Below are positions 34,983-47,164 of a stretch of 64,000 nt of DNA, piece after piece. The DNA lies in the NCBI RefSeq assembly GCF_003265705.1, contig NW_020313057.1, positions 7,986,450 through 8,050,449 of the forward strand. The letters are read 5' to 3'. The stretch's first letter is position 1; every line of letters starts with the position of its first letter. A program made the translations under genes and the position numbers. A model generated the notes under the pieces. It ran no database searches. It saw only the letters and a program-made list of their open reading frames with translations, and was not told the DNA's origin. Origin of the DNA: Callorhinus ursinus (lineage: Eukaryota > Chordata > Mammalia > Carnivora > Otariidae).

Positions 34983-34992
34983 NNNNNNNNNN
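34983..34992. other. Assembly gap of 10 N
   Basis: Ten N's. Comparison with complete class B copies here (about 195 bp) suggests about 100-115 missing bases, so the N count is a placeholder. Confidence 0.95.
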
Positions 34993-35379
34993 AAAATGTA
35001 ATTGAAATAGGAAAGATGAAGTGAGAAGTACAATGTCACATAGCCCTTCTGGGACATTATCAGTGTTTCTTGATGCATTCCCAACATGTCTTCACAGCAG
35101 CATGCTGAAATTTATTACTTTGCCATTACTTATTCTTAATCCTACTAATTCATGGATTCATGTAATATGAATTGGGACAAATTCATGAAATAATAGTTAA
35201 TTGACTTCCTGAAGAACTTTTTACTCTTAACAATTCTTGTGTTTGGTCATCTTTGTTTTAATCTTGATTTATTTTGATAGCCATCTAAGTGGACAGATGG
35301 GACCCCGCCCTTGCCTTTTCCATTCCATTTTTGCATTCCTACCAGGGTTTGCCTTATAAAACTCAAATTTGACCTGATA

Positions 35380-35866
35380 GCGAAATAAGTCAATCAGAGA
35401 AAGACATGTATCATATGACCTCACTGATATGAGGAATTCTTAATCTCAGGAAACAAACTGAGGGTTACTGGAGTGGTGGGGGGGGAGGGATTGGGTGGCT
35501 GGGTGATAGACTTTGGGGAGGGTATGTGCTGTGGTGAGTGCTTGTGAGTTGTGTAAGACTGACAAATCACAGACCTGTACCTCTGAAACAAATAATATAT
35601 GTTAAAAAAAGAAGATAGTAGGAAGGGAAAAATGAAGGGGAGGGAAATCGGAGGGGGAGATGAACCGTGAGAGACTGTGGACTCTGAGAAACAAACTGAG
35701 GGTTCTAGAGGGGAGGGGGTGGGGGGATGGGTTAGCCTGGTAATGGGTATTAAAGAGGGCACGTTCTGCGTGGAGCACTGGGTGTTATGCACAAACAATG
35801 AATCATGGAACACTACATCAAAAACTCATGATGTAATGTATGGTGATTAACATAACATAATAAAAA
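35380..35866 (+). mobile_element. Young L1 3' end, 5'-truncated
   Basis: 487-bp plus-strand L1 3' UTR starting 'gcgaaataagtcaatcagaga'. It includes two G-rich stretches (near 35475-35495 and 35700-35730) and ends 'gattaacataacataataaaa'. Perfect 15-bp target-site duplication 'aaatttgacctgata' at 35365-35379 and 35867-35881. A 130-codon antisense frame over it is not a gene. Confidence 0.97.
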
Positions 35867-35881
35867 AAATTTGACCTGATA

Positions 35882-36326
35882 AATTTTCAATTTACATCTT
35901 CAGTTTTAAACGATGGACTTATCAGATCAGACACTCAGCACTAAATAATGCTAAAGCCTATGTAAATCTTTCGATCAAAGGCCTTGGTATTTATATAGGG
36001 AAAGAGGCAGAGAGAGAGAAAGGTGTTGAGAAACAGAAGTGGGTGAGAGAGAGAGCACATGTGTTTTCAAAGGACTCTACATGGAATACTTCTGTAGAGC
36101 TGAGAGAGAGATTTCAATCGGTGGTTCAGAAAGGCCCATTGTTTGAACAGGAACACTACAGGGCAGGATGCATTCTACTGGGGAAAGTATAAAAAGCAGT
36201 TACAGGTAATGGAAAAAATCTTTGTAAAAACTTACCTTAAGAGTTATTTACAGTTAATATTCCAAAGACAAGTGTCTGCATTTTATAGCAGGTCCAGGAA
36301 AGCACCAAGAATGTGAAATACTTCAC
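35882..36326. other. Unassigned DNA
   Basis: A purine-rich (GA)n stretch lies around 36000-36055. Nothing else recognised. Confidence 0.4.
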
Positions 36327-36339
36327 TGTTTTTGAATTT

Positions 36340-36535
36340 TTTTTGAATTTTTTAAGATTTTATTTATTTATTTGAGAGAGAGAGACGGAACAAGCAGGGG
36401 ACAGGAACTGAGGCAGAGGGAGAAGCAGGCTCCCTGCGGAGCAGGGAGCCCAACATGGGGCTCTATCCCAGGACCCTGGGACCAGGACCTGAGCCGAAGG
36501 CAGATGCTTAACCCACTGAGCCACCCAGCTGCCCC
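36340..36535 (-). mobile_element. Can-SINE, class B
   Basis: Complete minus-strand SINE. Imperfect flanks 'ctgtttttgaa' (about 36326) and 'ctgttttttaaa' (36535) suggest the target site. The body is diverged, with short deletions. Confidence 0.9.
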
Positions 36536-36539
36536 TGTT

Positions 36540-37871
36540 TTTTAAACCATAGTGAAATTAAAGCATTTTATGCTGTGAGAATATACATGTGTGTGTGCCT
36601 ACTTATGGAAATGTTTTTACATATGCATGTGTGTGGAGGGGTTGCATATCTGTACATATAAGCTGATTTCCTTGGATAAGCTTTCTATGAGAAAGAACTT
36701 GTGGGAAAAATCCACTAACAAACTATATACAAATTTGGAGATTGTTTTCTACCAGTTCCGAGTGGAGAGGGTTAACAGGTGTGACAACCTTGAGGCTGGT
36801 ATAACCAGGAAGCCATTACAGTAAATGAGGTAATAACATATTGCTGAGACCGGGTAAAGGGTAGCTTAGAAAGGATGAACTCAAGCTGGAGGCAGATCTA
36901 AATTAATTAACTCCAGCTACTCTCAAATTCTACTGTGAGAAAGCAATGGCTGAAGCCAGAGCTCAAACTGTACTTTATCATGTTGGAGAAAGAGCAAAAT
37001 AGTACATATCTTGCTGTGACGTACTTTGGTCAAGCAGCAATATTAGATACCTCTAGGCCAAGTATGATTTCTAATTATCGTTTTTATAATTATAATTTCT
37101 AGTTATAATTGCTTGAAAGCTTCTCTAATTAGAAAATTCACTTTGGAAATAAGTCCACAAACGTTAAGATAGTTGCAAGATTTGCTTAAAATGGATAAGA
37201 AATGTTTGAAATAATGAGGCAGTGTGATCACTATTATATTCCTTTTACAAAGCCTTCTATTAATAATTACTTTTTGGCTTCTTCAGAATTTCCAAAATAT
37301 GAAATAAATGGACTATCTCTTAGATCTATGATGGAGGAGGAAATAAATTCTTAGATTCTCAGGGTGTTAACTCGTTCTACACTGTACATGAAGTGAAAAA
37401 GTAGAAGATTCAGAACTTATCTACTTTATCATCAAACATACTTTCCATTCTGGGAGTGGCTTTTCAGACTATGAAAAACTGTTCCCAGTCATACAGAAGT
37501 GAATAATAAAGTTTTATCCAGAGGAAGAGATTGATTGTACGTTGACTCAACAATTACAAATTCTTTTACTGTTGAGTCCCTCCCTAATGCATGGTTTGAT
37601 CCTCTGATGAACATTTCCTCACCATTGGTGTTCAATAAAGTCATGAATTCACTGATGCAATTTAACTTTCACTGCTGCAAGCTATATATAAATAGTTCTA
37701 GAAAAAACCATATGAATACACTAGGTTAGAAAGAACTACAAAGGCCTTTATCCAAATCTCTCTGGCCCTCATTGATTCCCGGAAGACCTTTAATTCCTCC
37801 AAACCACACCTGACCTTCTCCTCATATTGGTGTTACCACAGCAGTAATAGCACATTTTCTACACAATTTTT
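36540..37871. other. Unassigned DNA
   Basis: No gene or repeat recognised. Confidence 0.4.
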
Positions 37872-38070
37872 TGTTTTAATTTATTTTTTATTTTTTTATT
37901 TTTTTAAAGATTTTATTTATTTATTTGAGAGAGAGAGAGAGAATCTGAAGCAGACTCCACGCTGAGTCCAGAGCCTGTGCTGGGCTTGATCCCACGATCC
38001 TGAGATCATGACCTGAGCCAAAACCAAGAGGCGGATGCTTAGTTAACTGACTGAGCCACCCAGGTGCCGT
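37872..38070 (-). mobile_element. Can-SINE, older type
   Basis: Minus-strand SINE with the older 'aaaaccaagaggcggatgctt' head variant and long T-rich (A-tail) left end. Imperfect target repeats 'cacaattttttg' and 'cacaaaattttta'. Confidence 0.85.
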
Positions 38071-41000
38071 GCCACAAAATTTTTAAATCCCTGAATTTAC
38101 CTTAGCCTTTTCTGAGCCTTTTGTAGGTGAGGTTCAAGCTCTTTCATGTCAACACTCTCAACTTTTCTCCTTTCAGATTATCTTGAACAAAAGAAGGCAT
38201 CGAGCTGACAAGCTCAGCCCTCCAACAAATCCTTAGTGACCAAAAGAGATTGATAATTCTGATTAAATCATGATGACTGATAATCAAATTTTGCTTCTCC
38301 TCAGCTTTCTGAGGCCTCATAAGTGATTGGAAATACCTGGACAAAAGTGAGGAGAACTAGTTTCACTGACACTTTTCTAAGTTGGGTGCAGGTTTGGTAA
38401 CTGTGTAACCAAATACATTACAGATGGATGCAAAGGTCTTCTTCCCACTGGGGTACAGTATACACACTGGGATGCTCCATCTTAGCGCACAGTGGTGCTG
38501 GTGCAGGCACCCAACCAGACGGGAGACAGCCAGCATGAGGAGGCATCTCTGGTAGCTTTGTGGGCATTGGACATCAGACAACTGGGTTATGATGGGACAC
38601 AGCAGTGGTAGAATTCAAGAAGATGCCACAAGGTGTCCATGAACAGCTGAGGCCTCAGTATGCAAACACATTAAAGAGGATTGAATTAGAAAGGGATTGA
38701 TCAACCCCCCCCCCCACACACACACATGCACACACGTACACACATGTGGGACCCCGACTGACTTATGCAGTGAATGTCCTTCCTCCTTTCCTTCCTCTTG
38801 GCAGGGTGCCTTGCATAGTTTGCACTCAATAAACATTGGTTGACTTGAAGGTGTGCTCAAGACACTCTGTTCAACCGAAGAATTTTATCCCTTTACATTT
38901 TCTAGACCTTTATCTGTATATTTATTCATATAGAAAGATTTGACATTATTTGTTATGAACTAAAATTTATCCCCAAATGTTAAAAAAAAATAAAATTGCC
39001 CCATTTATTTTAAAAAGTGAAATAACACATAAACAAAATAGGTGTTTGTGCTATCAAAACAGGAAAGCATTGTGTCCTTGTTCTAAAGCTTGATACTTTG
39101 TCAGAGGCGCCCAAGGCTGCTCGGTTGCCAACCTCCTTCTTGATTCAGAAGCTCTCTTCAGAGTCAGGCTGCCATTAGACACCAAAGGCTGAATTCAGCT
39201 TCACAGAAAAGACGAAGTGGTGACCGAGGTTAGAGTTATCTCCTAAATTGGTGTAACTGAAACTCTCTCATATTCCCAGAGTGTGCCTTCTGTCTCCCTT
39301 AATAGACTAAACATATGTGTCTTTTCAATCACTTAGGAAAAGATGTTATGAAATAACTATAGTCATAAATGGGCCATAGATGGTTTTAACATAATATCAT
39401 AATCCATTCATAATTTCTAATTGACTTTCAAATGCATCCCAGTTAGCTAAGATATTTATTTTTAATGACATATTATCCAGTAAAGGTCATAGAAGAAATC
39501 ATGGATAGTTTCTGTTCAATGTTACAAAAATAACATTATGGTCATCTATTTGGTTTTCCAAAGAATAATAATGTGTTTCTCCCTCTAATTTAAAGTTTTT
39601 ACTTGTATTACATTCTTATTAGCCAAATGAAAGGAGAATGCTATTTTTCAATGGCATTGCATGCCATGTTCACTTTAAAGTTATGTTATTTTCTTTCTCT
39701 ACTGGGTTATTATTTGTTCTAGACTGACAATCATTTATTATGATCAGCGTCCCCTTTGGATGTGGTGCTGGGATCTCATTTTGCACGTCTGCAAAATGTC
39801 ACTACCGTCATTAGGTTAGAACCTGTCCAGTGAAATTGATCAATGTAATTTTTTTAAAAAAGAGATGAAATATTTGTTCTTTTACTGACTGGATTGGTTG
39901 CTTTATTTTAGTGATTTGTTTCGTCTATATACTTCATTTCATAGCTCTCTCTCTTAAGAACTTACGATATTTGAGTTAGATTTTTGTCTGGTAATAATCA
40001 ATATTTTAATACTTATAAAATGTATTTTTACATTTACTTAAGAGCATCCTTTAATAGTTGAATGTTCAAACACATAAATGCAATACTACATTCTCTAAAC
40101 GAAGGCAGTGTTCTCTACTATCTTTGAGTTCTATATCTCTTGAGAGTCTAATGAAAAGCCATGGGTACTCCCTCAACATTGCGGGGACACAATCAGTAAG
40201 CCCCCTTGCAGTGCTAGGAAGAAGTTACAGTAGTGTTTTAATAATTCTGTTGCGTGTTTATTTGCTTCTGGTTGAGAATGCAGAGTTCTCTGCTTCCCTT
40301 AATCATTTATTTGCTAGTAAGGGTTCAAGTCCCTCCTCAGAACAGAACCTGAAGAACATATGTCAGCTATCACCAGCTCCTGGGTACAGCCTTACACTTA
40401 GGAGAAAAAGTCACAGATTCCAAAGCAACTCAAAACATAGCCACCTCTAACTGAAGCTTTTACTCTTATGATAGCAGACATGAAAAAGAATAGGAAGGAA
40501 GAGAAGGAGAAGTTAGAGCAACTTTCTGGAGTAGAGAAGTGTTTCTAGTTTTACCAAGATTCCTAGAATCCACCTCCCCCTACCTGCACACACACACAAG
40601 CCTATCTTATAATTCACAAAAATGTGGAATGAATTCTGTCTCCATGAGTGTCTAGTATTTGAGATAGAAAGTATCAATGCTTCTCTTTCTGGTACTTGGC
40701 ATAATCTTGCTTGGGCTACATAATAGGGATAAATTACAGAATCTTGTTTGCCCAAGAAGAATGTTTTGGAAGAAACTCTTAAGAAAAATGTCCTTATCAA
40801 AAGAAGGGAGATATTAATTCATTCTTATCATTCACTACAAATTCCACTTAAATATTATATGTTCAATGTGATAAACAATCAAAAGGCCACAATTCAAACA
40901 CTTGATAACCTCTCAGTATCTTTATTCCCCGTCCCCAAAGTGGTTTTGCCAGGACAAAAGTAACACATGCAATTCCACATACCTGATCATTTTACTCGCT

Positions 41001-42098
41001 CTCCACTTTCAAACATATTAGCTGTATTTGTTTCAACAAAGACTGACTGAAGGGGATTCTGTCCTGAAATGATTATATTTCATAGTCATATGCCTCTTTC
41101 ACTTAGCTCCAGTTTTTTTCATTGAGCCAAAAATATTTTTCAAGATTCGCCAGCACCCTCAGTCTCCTGATTCTCTTTTCCCAAAAGACCAATCATTATT
41201 TTTTCCCTGCAACTTTTAATATATCTTTAGTTTTTTACTTGAACGTCACACTTCAGTAGTATCATGTCTTCTATCAACTTCCAAATCAACTCAGATAATT
41301 ATCTAAGCACTCGGCTTTCGTGTTATGTCTTAATTATCTAGATATTTGCTGGGTATGTGTGTTTGTAAATTTTCTCGTGCCTGCTTTTGTTTTAAATATA
41401 AGAAAACGTTACGTTTGCTTTAGTCACCTGGTGCTCCCTTCACAGGCTGGTGAATGTCCCTGAATCCCAGGTCATAGATCTTACCCATGCTCAGTGCTAC
41501 AGTTCAATGACCTGAGTTCAAAACTGTGTTTCCCTTCCAGTTTTCATGAAAATCCAAATGCATCATGAAAATTATTTTTGCAACCTAAATAATTTGAGGA
41601 GGTAACAAATGACCATTTGCCATCTTTCTGGCTTGCCCCTTTTGTTCTGCTTTATTTTTTATTTTTCTTTCTGTGTTCTAAGCCTCCTCCGTTCATCTCC
41701 TATCCCTCCCTAACTGCTGCCCTTTGCTGAAAATCAGGGCCCTCTGCAAAACCTACCCTCCTTCACAAGCTCAGCTGCTTTGCAAATGGGGGGAGATGCC
41801 CATGGGGCTCTCTGTTCCTTCATGTGCTTCTTTGGAGATTCGGATTCTTAGATGATAATGAAATTTATAAATTATGAGTTTTCAAATCCTAAGAAGGATG
41901 GCAAGTGGCATTTTTGAAAGAGTATCATTGTAACACGTATTTGTTTTTTACTGGCAAAGCAGCAGTGTCACATGCATGTCATGTCTTCGTTTTGGACCTC
42001 AAGTGACTTATACACTAGCTAAGGCCTAACTTTGCAAGTGTCAGATCTTAATGATAATAAATAGATTTTAAGTCTTTTAGGAAAAGCTTGTGAGTATT
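38071..42098. other. Mostly single-copy DNA
   Basis: A C-run plus (CA)n tract lies at 38706-38745. Bases 38800-38850 ('gcactcaataaacattgg') look like an L2 3' end, plus strand. A 130-codon plus frame at 40058-40450 has no motif and is of chance length. No gene supported. Confidence 0.45.
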
Positions 42099-42108
42099 CA
42101 GCATTTTG

Positions 42109-42137
42109 CTACCTCCTCTCGTGCACTCTCTCTCTCA

Positions 42138-42181
<44 letters not shown>

Positions 42182-42226
42182 CTCTCTCTTTCTCTCTCAA
42201 ATAAATAAAATCTTAAAAAAAATAGG
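42109..42226 (+). mobile_element. SINE body and tail only (first unit of a compound SINE)
   Basis: Begins within the CT-rich body of a Can-SINE ('cctcctctcgtgcactctct'), carries an expanded (CT)n(CA)n(CT)n microsatellite (about 42126-42199), then the tail 'caaataaataaaatcttaaa'. A full SINE follows at once. The left flank 'tcagcatttt' (42099-42108) is repeated only after the second unit (42422-42431). Confidence 0.9.
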
Positions 42227-42421
42227 GGGGATGCCTGGGTGGCTCAGTTAGTTAAGCGACTGCCTTCGGCTCAGGTCATGATCCTGGAGTCCCGGGATCG
42301 AGTCCCACATCGGGCTCCCTGCTCAGCGGGGAGTCTGCTTCTCCCTCTGACCCTCCCCCCTCTTGTGCACTCTTGCTCTCTCACTCTCTCTCAAATAAAT
42401 AAATAAAATCTTTAAAAAAAA
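42227..42421 (+). mobile_element. Can-SINE, class A, complete (second unit)
   Basis: Full class A SINE starting 'ggggatgcctgggtggct', body 'tctgaccctcccccctct', tail ending 42421. It shares the outer 10-bp target-site duplication with the tail-only unit on its left. Confidence 0.95.
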
Positions 42422-42539
42422 TCAGCATTTTTAACTAGTTACAATTACATATATGTCTACTAAATTTATCTGATTTTACCTGTTCATATAATGTTTTGAT
42501 GTCTTCAAGTATGATCTTTTGAGGTAAATACTTGACTAG

Positions 42540-42752
42540 GACATATATATATCTATATCTATAAATATCTATATATGTTGATATGTCGAGATATATATAT
42601 CAACATATCTATTTATATACACATATATACACGTACCCCCATACATACATATATGTCATCATATCTTTACATATATTGGTATATAGATTTATAGATATAT
42701 TTACACATATATACACATACACACACATACATACCTACATACATATATTATG
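42540..42752. repeat. AT-rich microsatellite with palindromes
   Basis: (TA)n, (ATAC)n and related units. 'atatgttgatat' and 'atatcaacatat' near 42573-42610 are exact inverted copies. Confidence 0.8.
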
Positions 42753-44260
42753 TCAGTTTAATTAAACAATGTCTCAAAAATGATTAATTTGTCATCTCAT
42801 CAAAAAGATATCACATTTAATATCATTATTTCCAAGAAACAGACTCCCAATTTTTTTAGCAAAGACTTCTTCCATCCAAAGATAACAAATTATGGAAATC
42901 TAGACCCACCATAGGTATTTCTGATTGGAACACAAACAAACAACTTCCTCACTTAAAAATATTACCCTATTAGAACATTTCATTTCTGTATTTTAATCTC
43001 TGATTCACTATACTAGTATGTTTTGAATACAATTATTTTTATCTAGATCTATGATAAAAATATTTTTTTAATCCAGTAAAATATTTTCAAGGAATTTGTG
43101 CTAAAGATAAATAATGGCTAAAGAAAAGAATAATAAGTGCTTTGAGATGGAAATAGATATTTTAACAAAGCTTCATGAAGTAAATATTTTATAGTTATTT
43201 ACATTCTGTTTAGTTATGTGCCAAACAGAGAAAGCAGAAGTATAGCTGAAATATTGTGTTCCTCAGAAAAGTGAGAACCCGATCAAATTACTTAAATCTG
43301 CCTACTCCTAGGCTTAACAAAAATAATTTTAAACTCACATCAAAGTTGAAAAAATAGTGCACAGAGTTTGCTTTTGTGTGATTACCTAGCTTGTTCTGTA
43401 ATGTAACATTAATTTTAATTACCTAATTCTCTAAATTCTTTAATATGTAGAGGTGATCTGAATAAAATAACCAAAAGAAGCTTTTTTGAGAGAAAAATGT
43501 GAAAGCATTATTTCAAGACAAACTGTAGGTAAGACACCATGAGAACTCCAATATATAAAGAAAATGAGTATAGTAAATCAGGGTAAAATGGGATGGGTAG
43601 TGAGTTACATAAACCAGAGATCATAAAGCTAATGTGTGTTAATTTTATCGTTGGTTCTGTGGATTATTATTTCACTCAACAGAGTTATTTCTTGCTTATG
43701 TTCACTTTTTAAAAAATTAGTCAAATGTGTGTATTTATTAAAGCAAACTATAGTAAGCATATAATTTTCTGAACTTTGGAGTTCAACTAGGAAATATGGA
43801 ATGATTTTGTAAACTGTGTTTCTATGCAAAACAAGAGTATTTCACCTTCATAAATCTGTGATACTAGGTAGGCAGATCACATAATGTATGCTATATTTCC
43901 AACCCACAAGAATAGAGATGTATTGGCCCAACTTCCCCTAAAGTTAATTGCAGTTTTGTGAGTAAACTATGAAAGTTATGATAATCTAATTGCATAAATA
44001 TTAGACATTTAAGTATATCAACAAGTCAAGTTCTGACTACTTTTGAAAGAAGTCTATGAAATTCTTGCCTGGGACTTATAAAAATAAAGCTACTACTTAT
44101 AATGAAAAGGACAAAAAAAAAAAAGCCCAGTAAAAAATAAGATAGAATATTCTTGGGTTAAGTATTTAATTTCTGCCTGTGCAATAATTGTTGTTACTTA
44201 GTTTTTCCTTTAATTGGAACCTGAAGCTGAATATCTAAAGAAGTTAGGAGATACTTCTGT
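42753..44260. other. Unassigned AT-rich DNA
   Basis: No recognised gene or repeat. Confidence 0.4.
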
Positions 44261-44267
44261 GATTTAT

Positions 44268-44312
44268 ATGATGTATGGTGATTAACATAATAAAATAAAA
44301 TAAAATAAAAAA
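44268..44312 (+). mobile_element. Ultra-short L1 3' end with patterned tail
   Basis: Only about 25 bases of L1 3' terminus ('atgatgtatggtgattaac') followed by an (AAAAT)n tail. The same terminal bases occur in the L1s ending at 35866 and 57130. It is probably an extreme 5' truncation; no clear target-site duplication was found. Confidence 0.7.
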
Positions 44313-46938
44313 GAGAGGCAAAAGAATACGAAAGACAAAAAAGAAAAAAAAATCACAACCGAACTTTGATCAAGTGTAGAAACCTCTCAGTCTAACATGA
44401 AGCACTTTGGAAGTTTGATGGGTTGCAGTGAGATGCTGGTTCTTATTTTCTTTGTGAAATAGGACAGTCAAGGGACATACTGTGATTCACAGGTAAAATT
44501 AATAAAGAATCTTCCTTGGGAGTGACTGAGTATGTATAAAAATTGATACTGCAAGTAATAAAAATTAGTCACTTTTTTCTTATCCAAGTGGCAATAATTT
44601 TAAAAATCCGGTATTGCTGAGCATGTGGAAAAATGTTCAGACAGAACAGAATAAGTAGGAATAGTAATGCCAAATACTTAAAGACTAATTAACAGTAAGA
44701 ACAAAGGCTTGAAGCTGTGATAGAGAATTGTACTTCCTGGTAAAATCAGCATGATTGGAAATCGGGATTTTTATAAGAGCACAGTGATAAATAGTACACA
44801 GTAGAACAGAATTGAGACAATTCCTGACACTATGAAAATTATAATTTAATAAGCAATTTAAAGCTTTCTTAAAGCAGGTAAATGAATTAGTTGGTAAAAT
44901 TGTGTCTTTGGAAGATATTTCTAAAAATGACTTATTAGTGGCATTCCTGTAATTAAACTGGACAAAAGCTAGGAGACTTGCAATTGGCCAAATATGAGGT
45001 GTGGAAATCAAGCGCACTTAATGGCGATGAAAACGAAAAATAATAAAAAAGGAACAGATAAGAGGGATCATGTAAAATAGAATCCTTAGCAGCTGGTGGT
45101 TAATGGGATATATAACTAAAGCTAAATTATGATGGAAAACATACCAGACTCCTTCTGATGTGTTCATGCCAAATAATAGAGCTTAATGGTAAGGAACTCA
45201 AGATCATGAGTCTGCCATTTGCATGAGGGTGGCATAGTAGAGTCTGTGAAAATTTGTCTTGACTGAATTTTTTCCGACCATTGATGATCAAATTATGAAC
45301 TGACACAAATTTCACACCAATATGAAGTATCTATCTGCCCATCTGTCCATCCATCCATCCATCCATCCATCCATCCATCCATCAATTCATCAATCTAGCG
45401 CAGAGAAATCTACCATGAGGACAACTTACTTGCCTTTTCTGAGTACAGTTAAATACTTTTGAATTATTTAAAATTACAGCACATCGGTCTACATAGTATA
45501 TGTACATAAGTGAACACTATATAACTATTCAAGTAGTTATTTTCAGACTTTATGTATGATTCTGAAAATTTTTGTATTTAAAACACAATGGAGCTCTAAG
45601 GAGAATCTTGGTACTCTGGTTTCTGTAATGAGATTCCCTTAATCAAATTATTTAATAGCACGGAGGTGGTTGGGATGAAAAGGTTTTTCCCCTTCGTTTA
45701 TAATGCAGGCATTTATTAAGATAGGTTTCTATCTCATTATTAAAGTAAATGCGTGAATATCAACATTTCTCTCGTCCGTCTGTTCTCAAAGCACATAGCA
45801 TACTATTTTGCAAACTTTTGGTTTCACGTCTTTCCCCAGATTGCAGGAAAAAATAATCAGTCCTGGCTATTTCTCTGTCATTATTTGTGGAAATGTATAA
45901 TCCTTTCACTGAGGAATTAAGTGGGGAAAGCTACTTTACACCAGTAGTAGATAAAAGCAGCTGAGTAGGAATTGGTATTATTCATTATCAAGTTTTTGTT
46001 GTTGTTGTGGTCTGGTCTTTCTCTGAACCTGGCCTTGCTCTTACTTTACTGAAATTGTATACCAACAACAGGGAGATGGCTGATATGGGAGAGGCTAAAA
46101 AGTTCAGTCTGCTGGGAGAGGGATTCATTTCAACCCATCAGTGCGGTTATTCTGCTAAGTGGTGACATAATCCCAAATTCACATTCCCAAGAGATTGACT
46201 CTCAGGATCTCTCCCATTTGCTGACTTTACTGCAAAAGAATGCCAGCTTCTGCCATAATTGAGGAAAAAGGTTTTCAGGCCAGATTATCATTTCTGAAAT
46301 GGATCACATAACATATCTAAAAGTGTTAGTATAAGCCCAACCTTCTGCCCGGAGATTGTCTTCTTTGCAAATAAATAAATAGATTTTTTTTTTTTAAATC
46401 CTGTTTTGTAAGGGTACCATATATTGGGCTTTTCTTTTTAATTCCAATAATTCTGATTTTCTAAAAGAAAACACTTTAGGCAAAAGAGCATCCTGGATCA
46501 ACATTTAATACAGGGGAAAAGGAGAAAAAACTAGAAACAATATGGTTATTGGAACAATGTGGAAACTATATGGTTATTACTGAATGATCTGCAATCACTA
46601 AAAATATGGGCTAAAGCTCCAAATATGCTTCATTATGTCAGAAAGACTCCATGACATGTTAAGGGAATAAATCAAAGTGAAGTAGAAGATCTGGAATGTT
46701 GACCTTTCTGTGGGAGAGATGGTATATATAAGCGTGCACATACATGCAAGTATTCACATGTATGTGAACCATTTGTATATGATACATTTCATATACATGT
46801 ATGTATGTATATAGTTACTTCTAAAGGAACAAGGGTAGATTTTAATTTTATTTCATAACCTTTGGAAATATTTAATTATTTCCACCTGACCTATAGTTTT
46901 CAAAATGAAATGAAAATTTTTTCTATAATGTCTTCTGC
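44313..46938. other. Mostly unassigned DNA
   Basis: Includes the (ATCC)n microsatellite listed separately. No gene recognised. Confidence 0.4.
45346..45383. repeat. (ATCC)n microsatellite
   Basis: About nine to ten tetranucleotide units, flanked by degenerate copies. Confidence 0.95.
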
Positions 46939-46953
46939 AAACTAAAATTTCTT

Positions 46954-47149
46954 TCTTTTTTTTTTAAAGATTTTGTTTATTTGACAGAGAGAGACTCAGT
47001 GAGAGAAGGAACACAGCAGGGGAAGTGGGAGAGGGAGAAGCAAGCTTCCTGCTGAGCAGGGAGCCCGATGTGGGGCTCGATCCCAGGACCCTGGGATCAT
47101 AACCTGAGCCAAAGGCAGACGCTTAACGACTGAGCCACCCAGGTGCCCC
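46954..47149 (-). mobile_element. Can-SINE, class B, complete
   Basis: Perfect 15-bp target-site duplication 'aaactaaaatttctt' (46939-46953 and 47150-47164). Confidence 0.95.
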
Positions 47150-47164
47150 AAACTAAAATTTCTT

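Noticed and set aside
35421..35813. 130-codon minus-strand frame rich in Ser/Pro
   Set aside because: It is the antisense of the L1 3' UTR. Near-identical frames occur at 56775-57074, 57349-57570 and 60986-61240 for the same reason.
40058..40450. 130-codon plus-strand frame
   Set aside because: No motif, no splice context; chance length.
45346..45383. Short tandem repeats as a CRISPR array
   Set aside because: Tetranucleotide microsatellite without unique spacers, in a mammalian context.
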